A DNA stretch of 64,000 nt from contig JAPYMA010001918.1 in assembly GCA_035041965.1 (NCBI GenBank), positions 1-64,000 of the forward strand. The letters run 5' to 3'. The position numbers and the translations under genes were made by a program. Positions 1 to 12,819 of the stretch are shown piece by piece. This DNA is from Anisakis pegreffii. Taxonomy: Eukaryota > Nematoda > Chromadorea > Rhabditida > Anisakidae. The notes beneath the pieces are model-generated. The model was not told the DNA's origin and made no database searches. It worked only from the letters and a program-made list of their open reading frames with translations. How positions within the stretch are numbered: the stretch's first letter is position 1; each line of letters starts with the position of its first letter.

Positions 1-1092
1 AAAAAACAGAACAATGCAAACAGAGAAAGATGGTGTATTGTTGGAGATCGAAAAGTTTGGAAAAGAAGTCGAAGAAATTTAAGAAGAAATTTCATGGATA
101 CCCTATGAAATTCTGATAGATTTAGGTGATATCTTAGAATTTTCAAACGGAACATTTGAAATTTCGTTAGAATTTTCTGATTGGAACTGATTCTTCAATC
201 AACAAAGAAATAGTTCAGGAGATGGATGGATGGCATATGACAACTGAATGAATAAGAAATAGATCAAGATCGCAGCAGATTTGGGACATTCTATTCGTGA
301 ATTTTGAAATTTTTCAATTGAATGAGTGCGTTCTTGTGAAATTTCAGAAATTTGGAAAAGGAATTCCAACGAAAACTTCTATTTTCGAACAGAAATTTCA
401 GTGCTTCAGAAGAATGATCAATGAAAAAATCATTCACAATCAAATCATCCGATTATTCGAAGAAATTCCTGGAGAGTATTCAGAAATTTTGTGCGGACAG
501 CTAATTCGGACATAAATAGTCGTCGTTCGATGACACAGATAAACATTCTCAAGTACTTATGAAAACACAATGAGAGAGTAGTGCAAAGGTAAACGCGCTT
601 TTACATGAGAATATATCGAAATATGTGTCTAAATCAAAGTAAATATAAAATTTGAATACAAAATTGCAATTGTAAATCCAAAAATGTGAATTCCACAAGT
701 GCATTCGAATGAGTGAACAAAAAAAAAATCGCCTGGTAAAGCCGATCATCAACTGAGAAAACGACAGAGTGGTGTGGCTCTAGTGAGCGTACTGAATGAC
801 AATGGATGGTACTGCGATGAGTGCGATGATCAAAAGTTTGATCATATCGATAAAAATGAACATTAAGAGCATGATGATCTCCTCTCAATAACTGATACTT
901 TCAGGGTTTTATTTCAGGGTTTTATTCAGGACTTCTTAAGCAAGTTTTTGATAATGACGATAAATAGCATGATCAGTTCCTTATGATGTAAGTGATGTCA
1001 AAGATGAGGAAATAAAGATAACAGTTGACAATGATAGCAGCAATATTAAGTGATCGTAATAATAAGCAATAGAAATAAAAGAAACAACGTAC

Positions 1093-1457
1093 GGTTGAGC
1101 GTCAATGCTTTTCTCGGGTGCGACGTAGTTGGACGGGATATAGCCAAGCAATCCGGTGGATTTGCTCTTTGCATACCACCAATCGCCTTGCATATCGTTC
1201 AAAATGTACAGCAAATCGTCCTTTTTAAAACTCAAATCGTCATCGGTTCGTGCCTCGTAATCGAACAGTGCCACAAAAACTGGCACCGTTTTGGGCATAG
1301 TGTCGATAACGAGCGGAGGAGATGGACTCGATGGACTCTCCGCACTACTGCTCATCGTTGGGTTGACGGCAGTGGCCAGTGATTGCGGTATATGGATCAC
1401 ACCACAGCCATTCGTCGTAACCACTGTTGAGGGTTTCTTGCCAAGGCAACAGCCCAT
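1093..1457 (-). CDS. src-2: Src-family tyrosine kinase, first coding exon (N-terminus and SH3)
   Basis: Partial gene: one exon is visible and the SH2 and kinase domains must lie beyond the left edge. Translation from the ATG at 1457 begins MGCCLGKK, a typical N-myristoylation/palmitoylation start that would tether the kinase to the plasma membrane. A Ser/Pro-rich unique region follows, then an SH3 domain at about residues 55-110 with the [15 protein letters not shown] signature, the GDWW pair and the closing GYIPSNYV. The exon ends at a GTACGT donor after ...SIDAQP, where Src proteins continue into the SH2 linker (W-Y). An in-frame ATG six codons upstream (1475) is not preferred because it would bury the myristoylation glycine. 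The SH3 wording resembles C. elegans SRC-2 more than SRC-1 from memory, so the symbol is less certain than the family. The intron occupies 1-1092. Confidence 0.85.
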
Positions 1458-3754
1458 CTCTCTTCTCTTCTCCAAACTATCGAGTACTCGAGTGAGTAAT
1501 CAAGTAATCAGACAGACGGAATTAATTTATATCACGATTGATATCCTCAGAGAGAGAATAGAAGAGCTCACGGTCAGATCGCGATAAGGAATTCAGTGCG
1601 ATTTAGCAGATTCGGTGAATATGATCACAAGAATAAAAAATTTGTTTTATGAATGAAGTATCTCGATTTCATCCCATAAAATAGTAATGAATAAAGCATA
1701 ATCACCGGATGTGCTTGAATAGAACAGTGATTGAATTAATAACCGCAAACATACCACATTAAGGGTAAATTCTCAGAGAATTTGTCATTTTCGAGCAAAT
1801 GAACAAGCAAATCAACTCAGCACGACATTTTTCCACTTTCTGATCTGCTGATCAAGTTAACGCGATCTGATTTTGTCTTGTCTTGCTCTGGGATTAACAG
1901 ACACAAGAATGAAACAGGTTGTCCTCCTCGTTCTCCTCTTCGACGTAATCAGACGATGATTCAAGACTCAAACGATGAATAAATGCGATTGCAATAGAAC
2001 GTGATCTCGTTCCAGCAATCGTCACAGTGATTTTAGTGAATTGTTTTTTCCAATTACGCTGAAATTGGAGGCAGATTTTTGCAGAATCGCTCAGCTGGTG
2101 GAATTGAGATCGGAGAGGACGAATACTGCTGGTGGTCGAAGCTGACTGACCTCAAGTGAACTGCAGATGCAGCTGGGTGGTGAATTCAGTTGACTGACTG
2201 GACGGAGAGGGACGGCTATGTGATGATCGATGTGTTGAAAGAAAGATCAACGGTGTAACGAGCTGACCAGACGAATTGAAGGCAATCGAATAGGACACAA
2301 GAGGATTTCTGAGGGAGGATCGAAGGGAGGTAATCGCGAATGAGTGAGGACACGATGACTGCTGTAGTAGCAGTGTGACGATGACGACGAAGAGAAGAAG
2401 AAGAAGAACTCAAAGAAATTTGTCTTGTTCTCAGTGAATTGATGAATGTTTCTGTTGAGATGTTCGTTTCTTCTTAACGATATTTATCTGATCAGTGCAC
2501 AAACGATTTTGTATTGTATTGTAAGTGAGTGAGTATTCAGTGATGACATTCAACACTGAAATATTAACGATTCATTCAAATAAACCTCCACAGAGTGACT
2601 GTCTCGTGCCTGTCTCAACTACTATACCTTTGCTATACGTACCTGTATTATACTTCAAATACACCTGTATATAGCACACCACCACCACCACTATCTACCA
2701 AATGCATGTCATGCCACTCTATAAAGAGACACAGCAACATTCATTTTTTGCGGTCATAAACGAACAACCAACCAACCAAATGCACAAACAAAACATTTCA
2801 AAGCAAACTGATCCTTCTTCATTCAATCAGTGCTCTAAGTCGTCGTTGCATTATTGAATTGACTTCAAAATTTTTCTTCTTTCCGTAAGGTCATCACAAC
2901 GATGCTCTCTTTACGACATTCCATCACAACACCATAAAATTTCATAGCATACTTATAAGAGCGGACTGCAATGAATGTACTAATTTAGAATGTGTGATGA
3001 AACGTCGCGTTGCTTGTATTGTAGCATCTCTTGTGGGAATTACTGCTAATATCATACCTATTAAGTGTTACTATTACTTTGTAGTAATACACGAAACAAC
3101 TGTTGCTTGTTATAGTATTACTGCAAAGTAGAGTTAGTTGTGTGTGTGTGCAGTATTGCGCATCCTTAACAATTAACTCATCTTTAAACAGTAACAGCAA
3201 AAACTGTAACATCAATCTCAGAAGCAATAATACATATTACAAAATACAATAGCATGTTGATGACATTTCAGTGAAATATTTCAAAATGTTTTCCTAATGA
3301 TTGATACAGTGACCATCAATCACCACAATAATGACACTAACAAAGACTCATAGTATACCATATGGAATATAGCAATACCCACTCCTCTTTGCATTCTACC
3401 TTCTCGAAGAGATCTTTTCAAAGAGAGATGAATGCGTTCTTACAAATTTCTCAGATTTCCATTCGTGCAAATTTAGTTTATGAGATTTCCTCAATGCACA
3501 GACTGAATTTAAAATCAGAACCAAAAAATTTTGTACTTTTCATTCCGTTTTCGAAAATTGCCTTCCATCTTTAGATTGATACATTTCCTCGTTGTTAAAA
3601 TGAAATCAATGACATAAAACAATCAACACATCACAACAATTCAATAAAATTTAGTAGAACAATAACAATAGAGATGATAACAACACTTTTATTATGATAT
3701 ATAATATATGAACAAAAATCCATCATAATGCCAAAATCAAACAAAACAAGAACG
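1458..3754. other. Upstream region between src-2-like gene and RLP24
   Basis: No supportable gene. The part nearest the kinase start should hold its promoter and 5' UTR. A purine-rich stretch near 2385-2412 (GAAGAAG-type) and short AT-rich simple sequence are the only structure seen. Open frames here are short and lack splice or codon support. Confidence 0.5.
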
Positions 3755-4485
3755 TCAATTCGTTTCCATGTGCTGCTCCTCCTCTTTGATCTCATCTGCA
3801 ACTGGTTGTTTCTGGCTGACCGGTGCCCTAATAAGATGTGCCTTTTTCCGAGCCTTTGATAAGTCACCAAGCCGTTTCACCGCCTTGCCAGGTTTCAACG
3901 TCTTTTTGATATGCTCACCGTAACGTCGTTCGCGAATTGTGCTGATCACTTTCATTGCGTCCACTAGAAAATTGCTCAATTTATGATTGATTCTTCACAG
4001 AAACTCATCGAAACTTTACAAAAATCAGTCACTCCCGACAAAATTGGAAACTTTCAAATCAACAACACGATTCATCATCTTCAAATCAACACCATATAGA
4101 AAAGCAGTGAGAGATTCAACGAGCTAATAATACTGACCAGCCTCTTTCCAGTGTTCGCGTTCATACTTCAACGGCTCGTTCTGTCGCATCTCAGCTAGAG
4201 CCGTGCTATCACCGCGCAGTTCCTTACCTCGAACCATTCTCGACGCCTTTGTCCATTTCGTTTTACGTGGATTACGCTTCTTTTTGAAGAGTTTATGGCA
4301 TTTGGAACGACAAAATCGAAACACCTGACGTAATATTAATAATAATGACATGATATTACCACATAGCAATTATTATTGAATATAAAAACACTGAACAAGC
4401 TTACATTACAGTCGTTCCGAACGAATGTGATCCCATGTCCAGGATATATATTCGATGAACAAAAATAACACTTTTCTATCCTCAT
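3755..4485 (-). CDS. rsl24d1: RLP24 / RSL24D1, ribosome biogenesis protein (eL24-like)
   Basis: Three exons, 4405-4485, 4138-4324 and 3755-3963, join in phase to 158 aa, close to the family's ~160. The N-terminus reads [18 protein letters not shown] and continues through [20 protein letters not shown], the TRASH/eL24 zinc-binding CxxC...CxxxC pattern. Next come the conserved T-K-W-T-K-A and basic stretches and the IHLIRAP-like HLIRAPV motif near the end. Known role: RLP24 occupies the eL24 site on pre-60S particles in the nucleolus and recruits the AAA ATPase that swaps it for eL24 in the cytoplasm. The length and the RAP motif separate it from true ribosomal eL24. The start is the only ATG before the zinc motif. 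Confidence 0.95.
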
Positions 4486-5991
4486 CGCCCTCAATATAAA
4501 CCCTAAAACATGTTGTTTTTAAACGAATACATCAGCACTTCAAGCAATTCAAAAACACATAAAGCGCTTTTTGAGTCCTAAGGCTAGCTTTTAGCACTCT
4601 TGAATGCGGTTTACTTCGTACTTTCTCGCGTACAGAATGCGATTTCACCGGTGGAATGAAACAAAATTTACGAAAAATTGCCCAATATCCGGGCGATATC
4701 GGTGGAAATTGCTCAAAACATTCGGAAAATATTGTGGCAAATGTGGCAACTCGACCATTCGTACTGGATTCGCAGTGCCAAAACACACTTTGCAAGGCAT
4801 CCTCTTCAAATTGAGAAATTTGAAGACGATGCTTATAAAAAGCATCCGAAACCTATACTCTGCCACCGATATCACAAAATGTTTCAACATATAATACAAA
4901 GCAACAAACTACAAATGATATCTGCAAAAAATTACAACGAAATGATTGTCGTAACAACGCAAAGACTGTTGTCGTCCTCTTGTGCACACTTACCACCATT
5001 CTGCTGCCAACGAACGCACCACCGTAAAATCAAGTACGAGTGAGTGATGAATATTGCCGAAAATCACTTGTAGAATTAACAAACCTTAACTTAAGTTCAC
5101 TAAAAAATCCTCCTCGTTGAACTCAACAATCTTCTATAAAACGATCCAATCGTCCAATGAACTAGCTGCATAACGACGACCTTCATAAGCATTCATAGTT
5201 TTACACGTTGTACTATCTGTCGTAAGAAGACGACGACGCACGCTGTCACACTACAATATCGAAAGATTAAAGTCCATGAATGCCATTCATAAGATACAAT
5301 TATTGTATTGATAATGAACATCATCATCTCCACTTCGATACGCTCTATTCAACATTTCTAGTTCACCTCAAGCAAGAACTTAAATGATAAAGTCAGCAAA
5401 AGACTCAACTTTTCAAACGACCTCATCGATACATCACCTTCAACGTTATCCACTCAAATCCACTATTGTTATTAACATTCACTCCGTTCATTCACTTCAA
5501 CTAAGCATCAAACAAACGAATTAATTCATCGTTTAATATCTCATACTACATGTGCTACCACAGTGTCACAATGCTATTAACAATCCTGCTAAAGAGATGC
5601 TTCTGATTAGAAGGATTATTCTCATTCTGATTATTAATGCTCAAAACTTTTCGTGTGAAAAAACTTGCAAACGTTTTGTTTTGTGTGTTCGATGTTATAG
5701 TTTTGGAGAAAATTGTGATTGATCATTAATCAGTTATGAAAATCGTTTTGCGCGCACGTTTAACGTTTTGACCTATTCGACGATTCAACGTTTTGCTCGT
5801 AGCGAAAAAAAGAAAAAATAATAATTCTGCAAAATTTGTACAAGAAATTTCAATTTTTTCCTGGGAAATAAAGCCTTTACAGGCTTCTCAATCAGTCATC
5901 ACCCAGCAGCATCCATTCAGTAGCTCATTGGATTAGCAGTAAGGAAGACGACGACGAGAGTCGGAACTAGCTTTCCGTTACTTCCGAAATC
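4486..5991. other. Intergenic region between RLP24 and HADHA (divergent starts)
   Basis: Contains the two divergent promoters and no supportable gene. Both strands stay open for 80-120 codons between about 4530 and 5040, without recognisable product or clear splice structure. A compact hairpin sits at 4797-4832 (arms GCATC..CTTCAAATT / AAATTTGAAG..GATGC). Together this looks like an inserted non-coding element rather than an exon. Confidence 0.4.
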
Positions 5992-8900
5992 ATGCTTTCC
6001 ACTCGACTAAATGCTCTGTCGAGAGCTAGAGGCTGGAATTTCGGTAAAAATGATAATTTTTTCCGCCGCTAGACATTTTCTCAAATTCTCAAAAAATACA
6101 ACAATAATTTTTCAAACACAGTGAATTTTCCAATTTTGCCTCTGGTTTTTCGATGCATTGTTCAAATGATCACCAAGAAATTGTTTATTTCCAGCCTCAA
6201 TAACTCGTCACTTGCTAAGATTCACGAGCACCGCATCAACAGCATCCGCATCAAATGGTAAATCACACCGCCGTCATTTCCATTAAAAACTTCAAATTGC
6301 GAAAATTTTGAAATTAAAACAATTCAACATACAAAATTCATGCGAATTCCAGACGCTTTTTGTACCGCAGAAGTGAAACAAACTGTGAACAAATTTGCAG
6401 ATTCCGTAACACTCACAGTTAAAGGCGATGTGGCAGTGGTGAAGATCGATAAGCAGGGAATGAAAGTATGCAAAAAATTTTATGAAGCACACCGAAACAT
6501 TTTCCGTAACTCCAAAACGACGACGATAATTTCAAAAAATCTGATGATACCTTTGCAAGATACACGTGAATTTCAACGGAATGTTCAATGCAGAAAATTT
6601 TCCAGCTGATTTTGTAGAAATTTCACATCAAATTGCAGTTGAAAAATTCCAGGAGAACACACTGAGCACGAGTGTTTCACGCGAACTCATGCAGATATTC
6701 GACCGCATTGAAGACGATCAAAGTATCCGAAGTGTTGTGCTGATGTCAGGAAAACCGAACAGTTTTATAGCGGGCGCAGATGTTGGCATGATTCTGAGGG
6801 TATAACACAGTTTGCTCATGCACCTGGAAACCCTTCTCAAAAATGCCTTCTATTTCCCATAAATTCCATAAAAATACCCTATGTCTCATATAAGGCCGCC
6901 CACAGGAACGACCCTTATTCCCTCCTGAAATCCGCAATTTCTCAAACCCTTAATTCATCTTCTAAAATCGTCGTCTCCTCTCCCTACAACTGACCTGAAA
7001 TTCAGGCGAGGAGTGCCGAAGAAGCAAGTGAGCTTTCGGCACAAGGACAGCGCGGTTTCATGCGCATGGAGAAGAGCAAGAAACCAATAGTGGCCGCAAT
7101 AATGGGTACGTGCATGGGCGGTGGACTGGAGCTGGCAATGGCTTGTCACTACCGGATTGCGATGAACACCCCAAAGACACAGCTGGCATTACCTGAGGTC
7201 AGTGACCCAGCATGAGCCTTTGAATTGAATCTCAACTCTCAGTTGAGATTCAATTTAAAAACTAAATAACTTCATCACAGATTCAGTTCTGTGTAAAGTT
7301 TTGACTCAGCTACAAATCTATTCCAGTATATTTCTCGATTACAGTGTAGCAAAATTCAACAGTTTTGAGTGAAGGGAAATGAAATGTATTGGAAATTTTA
7401 AGATAAGGTTCATAATTGGTTAGGAGATAACAATTTTGTGATATAATAGTCATACTCATAAAAGTATGCTATTTACAGGTGATGCTTGGCCTATTACCCG
7501 GAGCGGGTGGTACCCAGCGATTGCCGAAATTGGTTTCCATTTCAACGGCCCTAGATATGATGCTAACCGGACGAACAGTCCGACCGAAAAAAGCCAAATC
7601 AATCGGTTTGATTGACCACTTAATACAGCCAATTGGTTTGGGCATAAAGCCGGCAGATGAAAACAATTTGGATTATTTGGAAAAGGTATTTTGCGAGTGT
7701 TGAACAATGAGAGGACATAGAAAGTGTTCGAAAAGTTTTTCATTTTGAGAAATTTCAAAATTTTGGATTTCAGGTTGCCGTAGAGACTGCCAGAGATTTG
7801 AGTTCGGGAAAGTTGAAAGTGGAGCGGAAGAGACCGGCAGTCGAGCGGGTCACCAATTACTTCTTGACAAGACGACCGCTACTCGATAGCGTCGTGCTGA
7901 AAATGGCTCGAAATAAGGTGAAAATTATTTTGATTTCTTACGAAATTAATTCATATTCCAGAGATTTTCTGACGTTCTCTATATTTGCACTGTGTTCCGC
8001 ATGAAAAACATTTTTACAGTTTATCATGAATAATTGAATAGTGCTGAAGATAATTGAGGAAGAGTGTCATTGAAATTGAACATCTGTTAATTGATATTGT
8101 CATTTATTAGTGTTGGTTCAGGTAATGGAACAAACTGCGGGCAATTACCCAGCACCGCTGAAGATTCTGGACGTTGTGCGAGAGGGTCTGATGACCACTG
8201 GCACGGCGGGTTACGATGCAGAGTCGAGGGTATTTTGATGTTCTTTTTTTGGAAAATCCTAAATTATTTCAGAGTCTTTCTCCAAATTTCAGAAGAGACG
8301 TTAAATGAGAAATTAACTGTGGATGTTTTGCAAAAATTGGAAAGGTTTGTAACAATTGAATTGAAGGCATTCGGAGATTTGTCGCAAACAACGCAGAGCA
8401 AAGCGTTGATCGGTGTTTTTCATGGTTCGAATGAATGTAAGAAGAACAAATATGGTGATGCAAAGAAAACTGAGTTCGTTTTTTTGGGCATTTTATTTTT
8501 GTTTTGGCCAAGACGATTCTCAGTAGAACGATAAAGGAACGAGTGAATTTATGTGAATTGAAGATAAGGGAGAAAACCAGAGGGGAAAATTTCTTCTTGA
8601 GAAATAATTTTAAAACGATTTGTTTTTTTTTCGCTAATTTTTACGTGTTTAGTTGTTGGGAGAAGGATTTTTTGTTGCTAATTTACCTAATTGTAAGACA
8701 ATAAATGTGCAGGCAGTTGGCTGTTATCGGTGCGGGTTTGATGGGTGCAGGCATAGCGAACGTGACCATCGATAAGGGTATTCGAACGATTCTGGTCGAT
8801 AAAAATGAAATGGGTATTACACGCGGCCTAGCACAAATATACGCGCATCAGAACGGAGCTGTGAAACGCAAAAAGATACTGGCGATGGAACGTGACAATT

Positions 8901-10943
8901 ATATGTCGAATCTGAAGACATCGTTCAATTACGAAGACTTACGTGAATGCGATGTGGTGATCGAGGCGGTTTTCGAGGAGCTTGAATTGAAGCGAAATAT
9001 CGTTAAACAGGTAAATATTATCATCTGAAAATTTTTCCTTTTATGAGAATTTTCTTGTTCTGTTTGTTTTTGTGGATCTGATCAATTTCGTTTGTGGTTT
9101 CAGTTAGAACGAGTTGTTCCACCGCATTGTGTGATCGCCTCGAATACGAGTGCGTTGCCGATCTCAGAGATAGCTGCAGTATCGAAACGACCCGAGAACA
9201 TCATCGGAATGCACTATTTTTCACCGGTTGAGAAAATGCAACTCTTGGAAATCATCACAACCGATAAAACGAGTAAAGAGACGTTGGCTGTAGCTGCGCA
9301 ATTGGGTCTGGCACAGAAAAAAGCAGTTGTTGTTGTGAAGGTAAGCGTTTTTTCACTTTTACTCTGACATTTCTTTTTGGTTTTCTAATATTTCCATATT
9401 TTAGCTGTCAACTTCGTGATTTTTCGACGAGTATGAGAATTTTTCAGTGTGGTTAGGGGAAATTCCAATAGAATATTGGCTTATTTATGTGAAACTTTTA
9501 GGATTGTCCAGGATTTTTCGTGGTTCGGTGTTTGGCACCAATGATGAGCGAGGTGATCAGATTGCTGCAAGAGGGTGTCGAGCCTCAGACGCTCGATCAA
9601 CTGACCAAATCGTATGGATTTCCAGTGGGTGCAGCGACGCTGGCCGATGAAGTCGGTCTGGACGTGGCAGCGCATGTGGCCGTCTTCTTGAGAAAGGTTA
9701 TCTTTTACTATCAAAAATCGGCAACTTTTATTTGAATTTTCTTATTTTTCACTTTTCTTTTTCGTTTTTTTTCTCATTGACACTGAAATTTATTAAAGTT
9801 TCCATCTTTTTGAGCATTCACCGATTGAAATTTGTTCTTTTTCTCCTTTTTTATGGTCTTTTTGTTGGATAAAACTTTAGAAACGAATAAGTTTTTTACC
9901 TTCGATAGGAGAGAGCGTATGCGGTTAGCTGATGATAAATTTGAAATATGTAGGCACTGGGCGCTCGGATAGGTGGCTCGTCGGTGGAACTGCTCTCTGA
10001 GATGGTTGCATCCGGACACAAGGGAAGAAAAACTGGAAAAGGAATTTACGTGTATGAAAAGAAGAGTAGAATTCCGATTCCATGGATGAAAAGTGGAAAA
10101 ATGGTGAATGACGCTGCAAAGGGAATAATCCAGAAATATCAACTGGCGGCTCCGGCAGAAGTGTGAGTGGATCTTTTTTTTCTTTTGGAGAAGAAATTGC
10201 AGAAAATTTCATGATGTTTTAGGACATTTTTCAGTTTTATTTGTAAGGAAGGAATGTGATTGATTAGTGTAAACGAAATGCAAGTGAAAGTACATTTGGA
10301 GTGCATTTTGCAGTGGGTGAAAATTTTGTGTGAATTTGTTTGCGGAGTGGAAATTGTTTTGGTAAAGTAAAATATATTGGATTGAATGATTAGTATGAAG
10401 TGTGAATAATTGTTTAGGAGTGGCACAGAGGATCGACAGTTGAGAGTGTTGTGCAGATACGTGAATGAGGCGGCGATTTGTCTCGAAGAGGAGGTGATAC
10501 AGTCACCGGTACGGTTCTTATTCTTTGACGGGTTGATTATATTCATATGATAGTCAGAATGAAATGAATGATGAATTCGTATGAAAACGGATACCTTTAA
10601 AGGGTCGTTGAGATTCAGTGATCGTTTTAAAATGTGGATAGATAATCGTGAAAGATAATCCTTTCTGTTTGCACGTGTATCTTTTTGCGATCCGATGGTA
10701 TTCACGTGATGTGATTTGATTGATGTGATTTTGTTTCAGACGGACGGCGATATCGCATCGATATTCGGCATCGGATTTCCGCCATTCTGGGGTGGTCCGT
10801 TCCGTTTCGTCGATCTGTACGGTCCAGAAAAGTTGGTCAATAATATGTCTCGTTATGCAGACGCATATGGCGAAGAGCAATTCCGTCCTGCACAAATTCT
10901 CCTTGATCATGCAAAGAGTGGCAAGAAGTTCTATAGAATTTAA
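5992..10943 (+). CDS. HADHA: Mitochondrial trifunctional enzyme subunit alpha (enoyl-CoA hydratase / 3-hydroxyacyl-CoA dehydrogenase)
   Basis: Fifteen exons: 5992-6043, 6195-6257, 6353-6465, 6653-6799, 7006-7197, 7479-7685, 7774-7917, 8122-8229, 8367-8473, 8713-9010, 9104-9340, 9502-9696, 9954-10162, 10418-10508, 10740-10943. They join to 788 aa (human about 763). The first ~40 residues are Arg/Ser/Thr-rich with few acids, a likely mitochondrial presequence. The crotonase half carries FIAGAD (oxyanion hole), GGGLELAMA with catalytic Glu near 167, and [18 protein letters not shown] with Glu near 189. The dehydrogenase half has the NAD-binding [10 protein letters not shown] near 384 and [16 protein letters not shown] with catalytic His near 514. 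It ends KKFYRI, without the spacing of a peroxisomal signal. It performs steps two and three of long-chain beta-oxidation in the matrix with the beta subunit. Exon 9 has an atypical TTGAAG acceptor, and its donor (GTTCGT at 8474) is chosen by phase. A likely AATAAA is at 11553. Confidence 0.97.
7223..7255. repeat. Perfect 15-bp inverted repeat (hairpin) in HADHA intron 5
   Basis: Arms 7223-7237 and 7241-7255 are perfect reverse complements around a 3-base CTC loop, about 25 bp downstream of the exon 5 donor. It could fold in the pre-mRNA close to the 5' splice site. No protein is encoded. Confidence 0.9.
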
Positions 10944-12819
10944 CGACTGATCGAAGATTTGTGCGGGAAAACATTATAAAATGATTTCCTTTTGAAGTAT
11001 TGTTGCTCAAATTCACATAAATTGTTCAAGTTTTGAACTGGGAGATTCCTTGAAATTTCACGTTTTCACGTATAATTTTAAGTTTTCGGTTTAAAATGAT
11101 GATAGCGGTTCGTTAAAGGAATCAGTGAGACAATATGAACATAGTTTTAGACGTTGTTATGACATTGTATGGGTTACTATTGATGATACTGTTAGGATTA
11201 TTATTATTGTTTTCGTTGTGCTGTTTTATTATGGTATTGCATCGACTGTTTTGTTATGGCATCGTTATCATCATCGTCAAAAATTGCTCATCGCTGTTTT
11301 TATAATAATTTATCATTTTTGTTATTATTATTATCATCGTAATTGTTACCAACATAAAGATATAACCTAATTTATTGGTTCAGTTGTGAAATTTCATGAT
11401 GAATGAGTTATTTCATTCAGTTCTTTATTCTGTCATCTGCTGACTTTCCGTGGAGTACGCTGTTAAAGTTGTGAGGAGATTATGCTTCGTTCGATTCGTT
11501 TTGTCTTTAAATTTTATTTATTTTATGTTCTATTTGAACGAAATTACACATGAATAAATTATTTCTTTCATTACTCTCGTTATATGTTGTATACTACAAC
11601 TGCAGAGTAAATCCTATCCTCATCGGTGAAGGGTTTTGTTGCTACGGTGAAACGCTCAGTCTAACTAACTTACAAGTCAACATAAAACATCTAACTTGGC
11701 CAACTTCACTGTAATACCACTTGTTTGTCCATAAAAGTTCCGAAACAAAACCTCGCAGAATCAATCAAACGAACGAACAAAATCTGCATGCATATCAAGA
11801 CTATTGAATAAATAAATGGAACTACACACTAATCATCGATGTGATATGAATTTCATTTTATTCTTCATTAAGAAGTTTATTGAACCCAAACAGGAAAAGA
11901 ATCGAATAAATTATAACTAAAAAATAATAACTCAAAATCATCGTTTCATTTGTCACTTTCTCAAGAACACAACAGACAACCATAGTCTTAATAGAAGTAA
12001 TGAATAATAATAACAGTAATTTAATTCAACTGAAATTGGATAGATGATATAATAAAAATATCAAAACACCAACTGACTTTGAAAAGAATGAGTAAATGAA
12101 GTTTTAAGAAGAGATAAATAATCAATGAAACAATCAGATAAATGAATAATTCAGTAATAAAAATCATCACAGTACATATCTTCATCTTAAGTTCCCACTT
12201 AAACATTTCTATCACTCACTCCATCTACTCAAAAACATCTCAACTGTCATAGAGATTTGCAAAACTGAGTAAAATCAACTCGAAAATTGTCTAATCAACA
12301 CGGGATACGATGCGATGCAATACGTTACGAAAGAGAATCAGAAAATAACAAAAGGACAAACAAAGACGCTCGTTCCACTTCAAACGAAACAAATGAAATT
12401 TCACGTCCTCCAGAAAATTTCCGAACATTTCATCGCTACACGCTGATTTTTCAAAGAATTCAACTTGGATTATTCTCATTTAAAACTGAGTGGATAAGAA
12501 CGCTCAAAAATTCACACAACACAACAAGAAACAACTGTGGAACTCGAAATAAATCGTAACAATTTTAAGGAATAAATTCAACAAATATTTTTCATTGATC
12601 AAATAACAATAACCTTCATAAAAATGATAACATTCGATTGGATATTAATCAAGATTACTTCTTTTTCTTCTCTTATCATAAAGATTACACTCGTTATAAT
12701 CATTCAACAATTCCAGTGTCTGTCACTGTTACAATCACAGTTATATAAGTAGTTGCTCTAATTGTAGTTGCAAATATCTTATACTGTAATTGCTAGAGTT
12801 ATTTCAATTGTTTACTAGA
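10944..12819. other. Convergent 3' region between HADHA and tfg-1
   Basis: HADHA (plus) and tfg-1 (minus) both end into this stretch. It contains the HADHA 3' UTR with AATAAA at 11553 and ATT-rich simple sequence near 11200-11340. No coding region is supportable; the open frames are low-complexity Ile/Tyr/His strings. Confidence 0.5.

Noticed and set aside
297..515. 72-codon plus ORF in the src-2-like intron
   Set aside because: Repeated AAATTT/GAAATTTC words create the frame; no homology or splice support.
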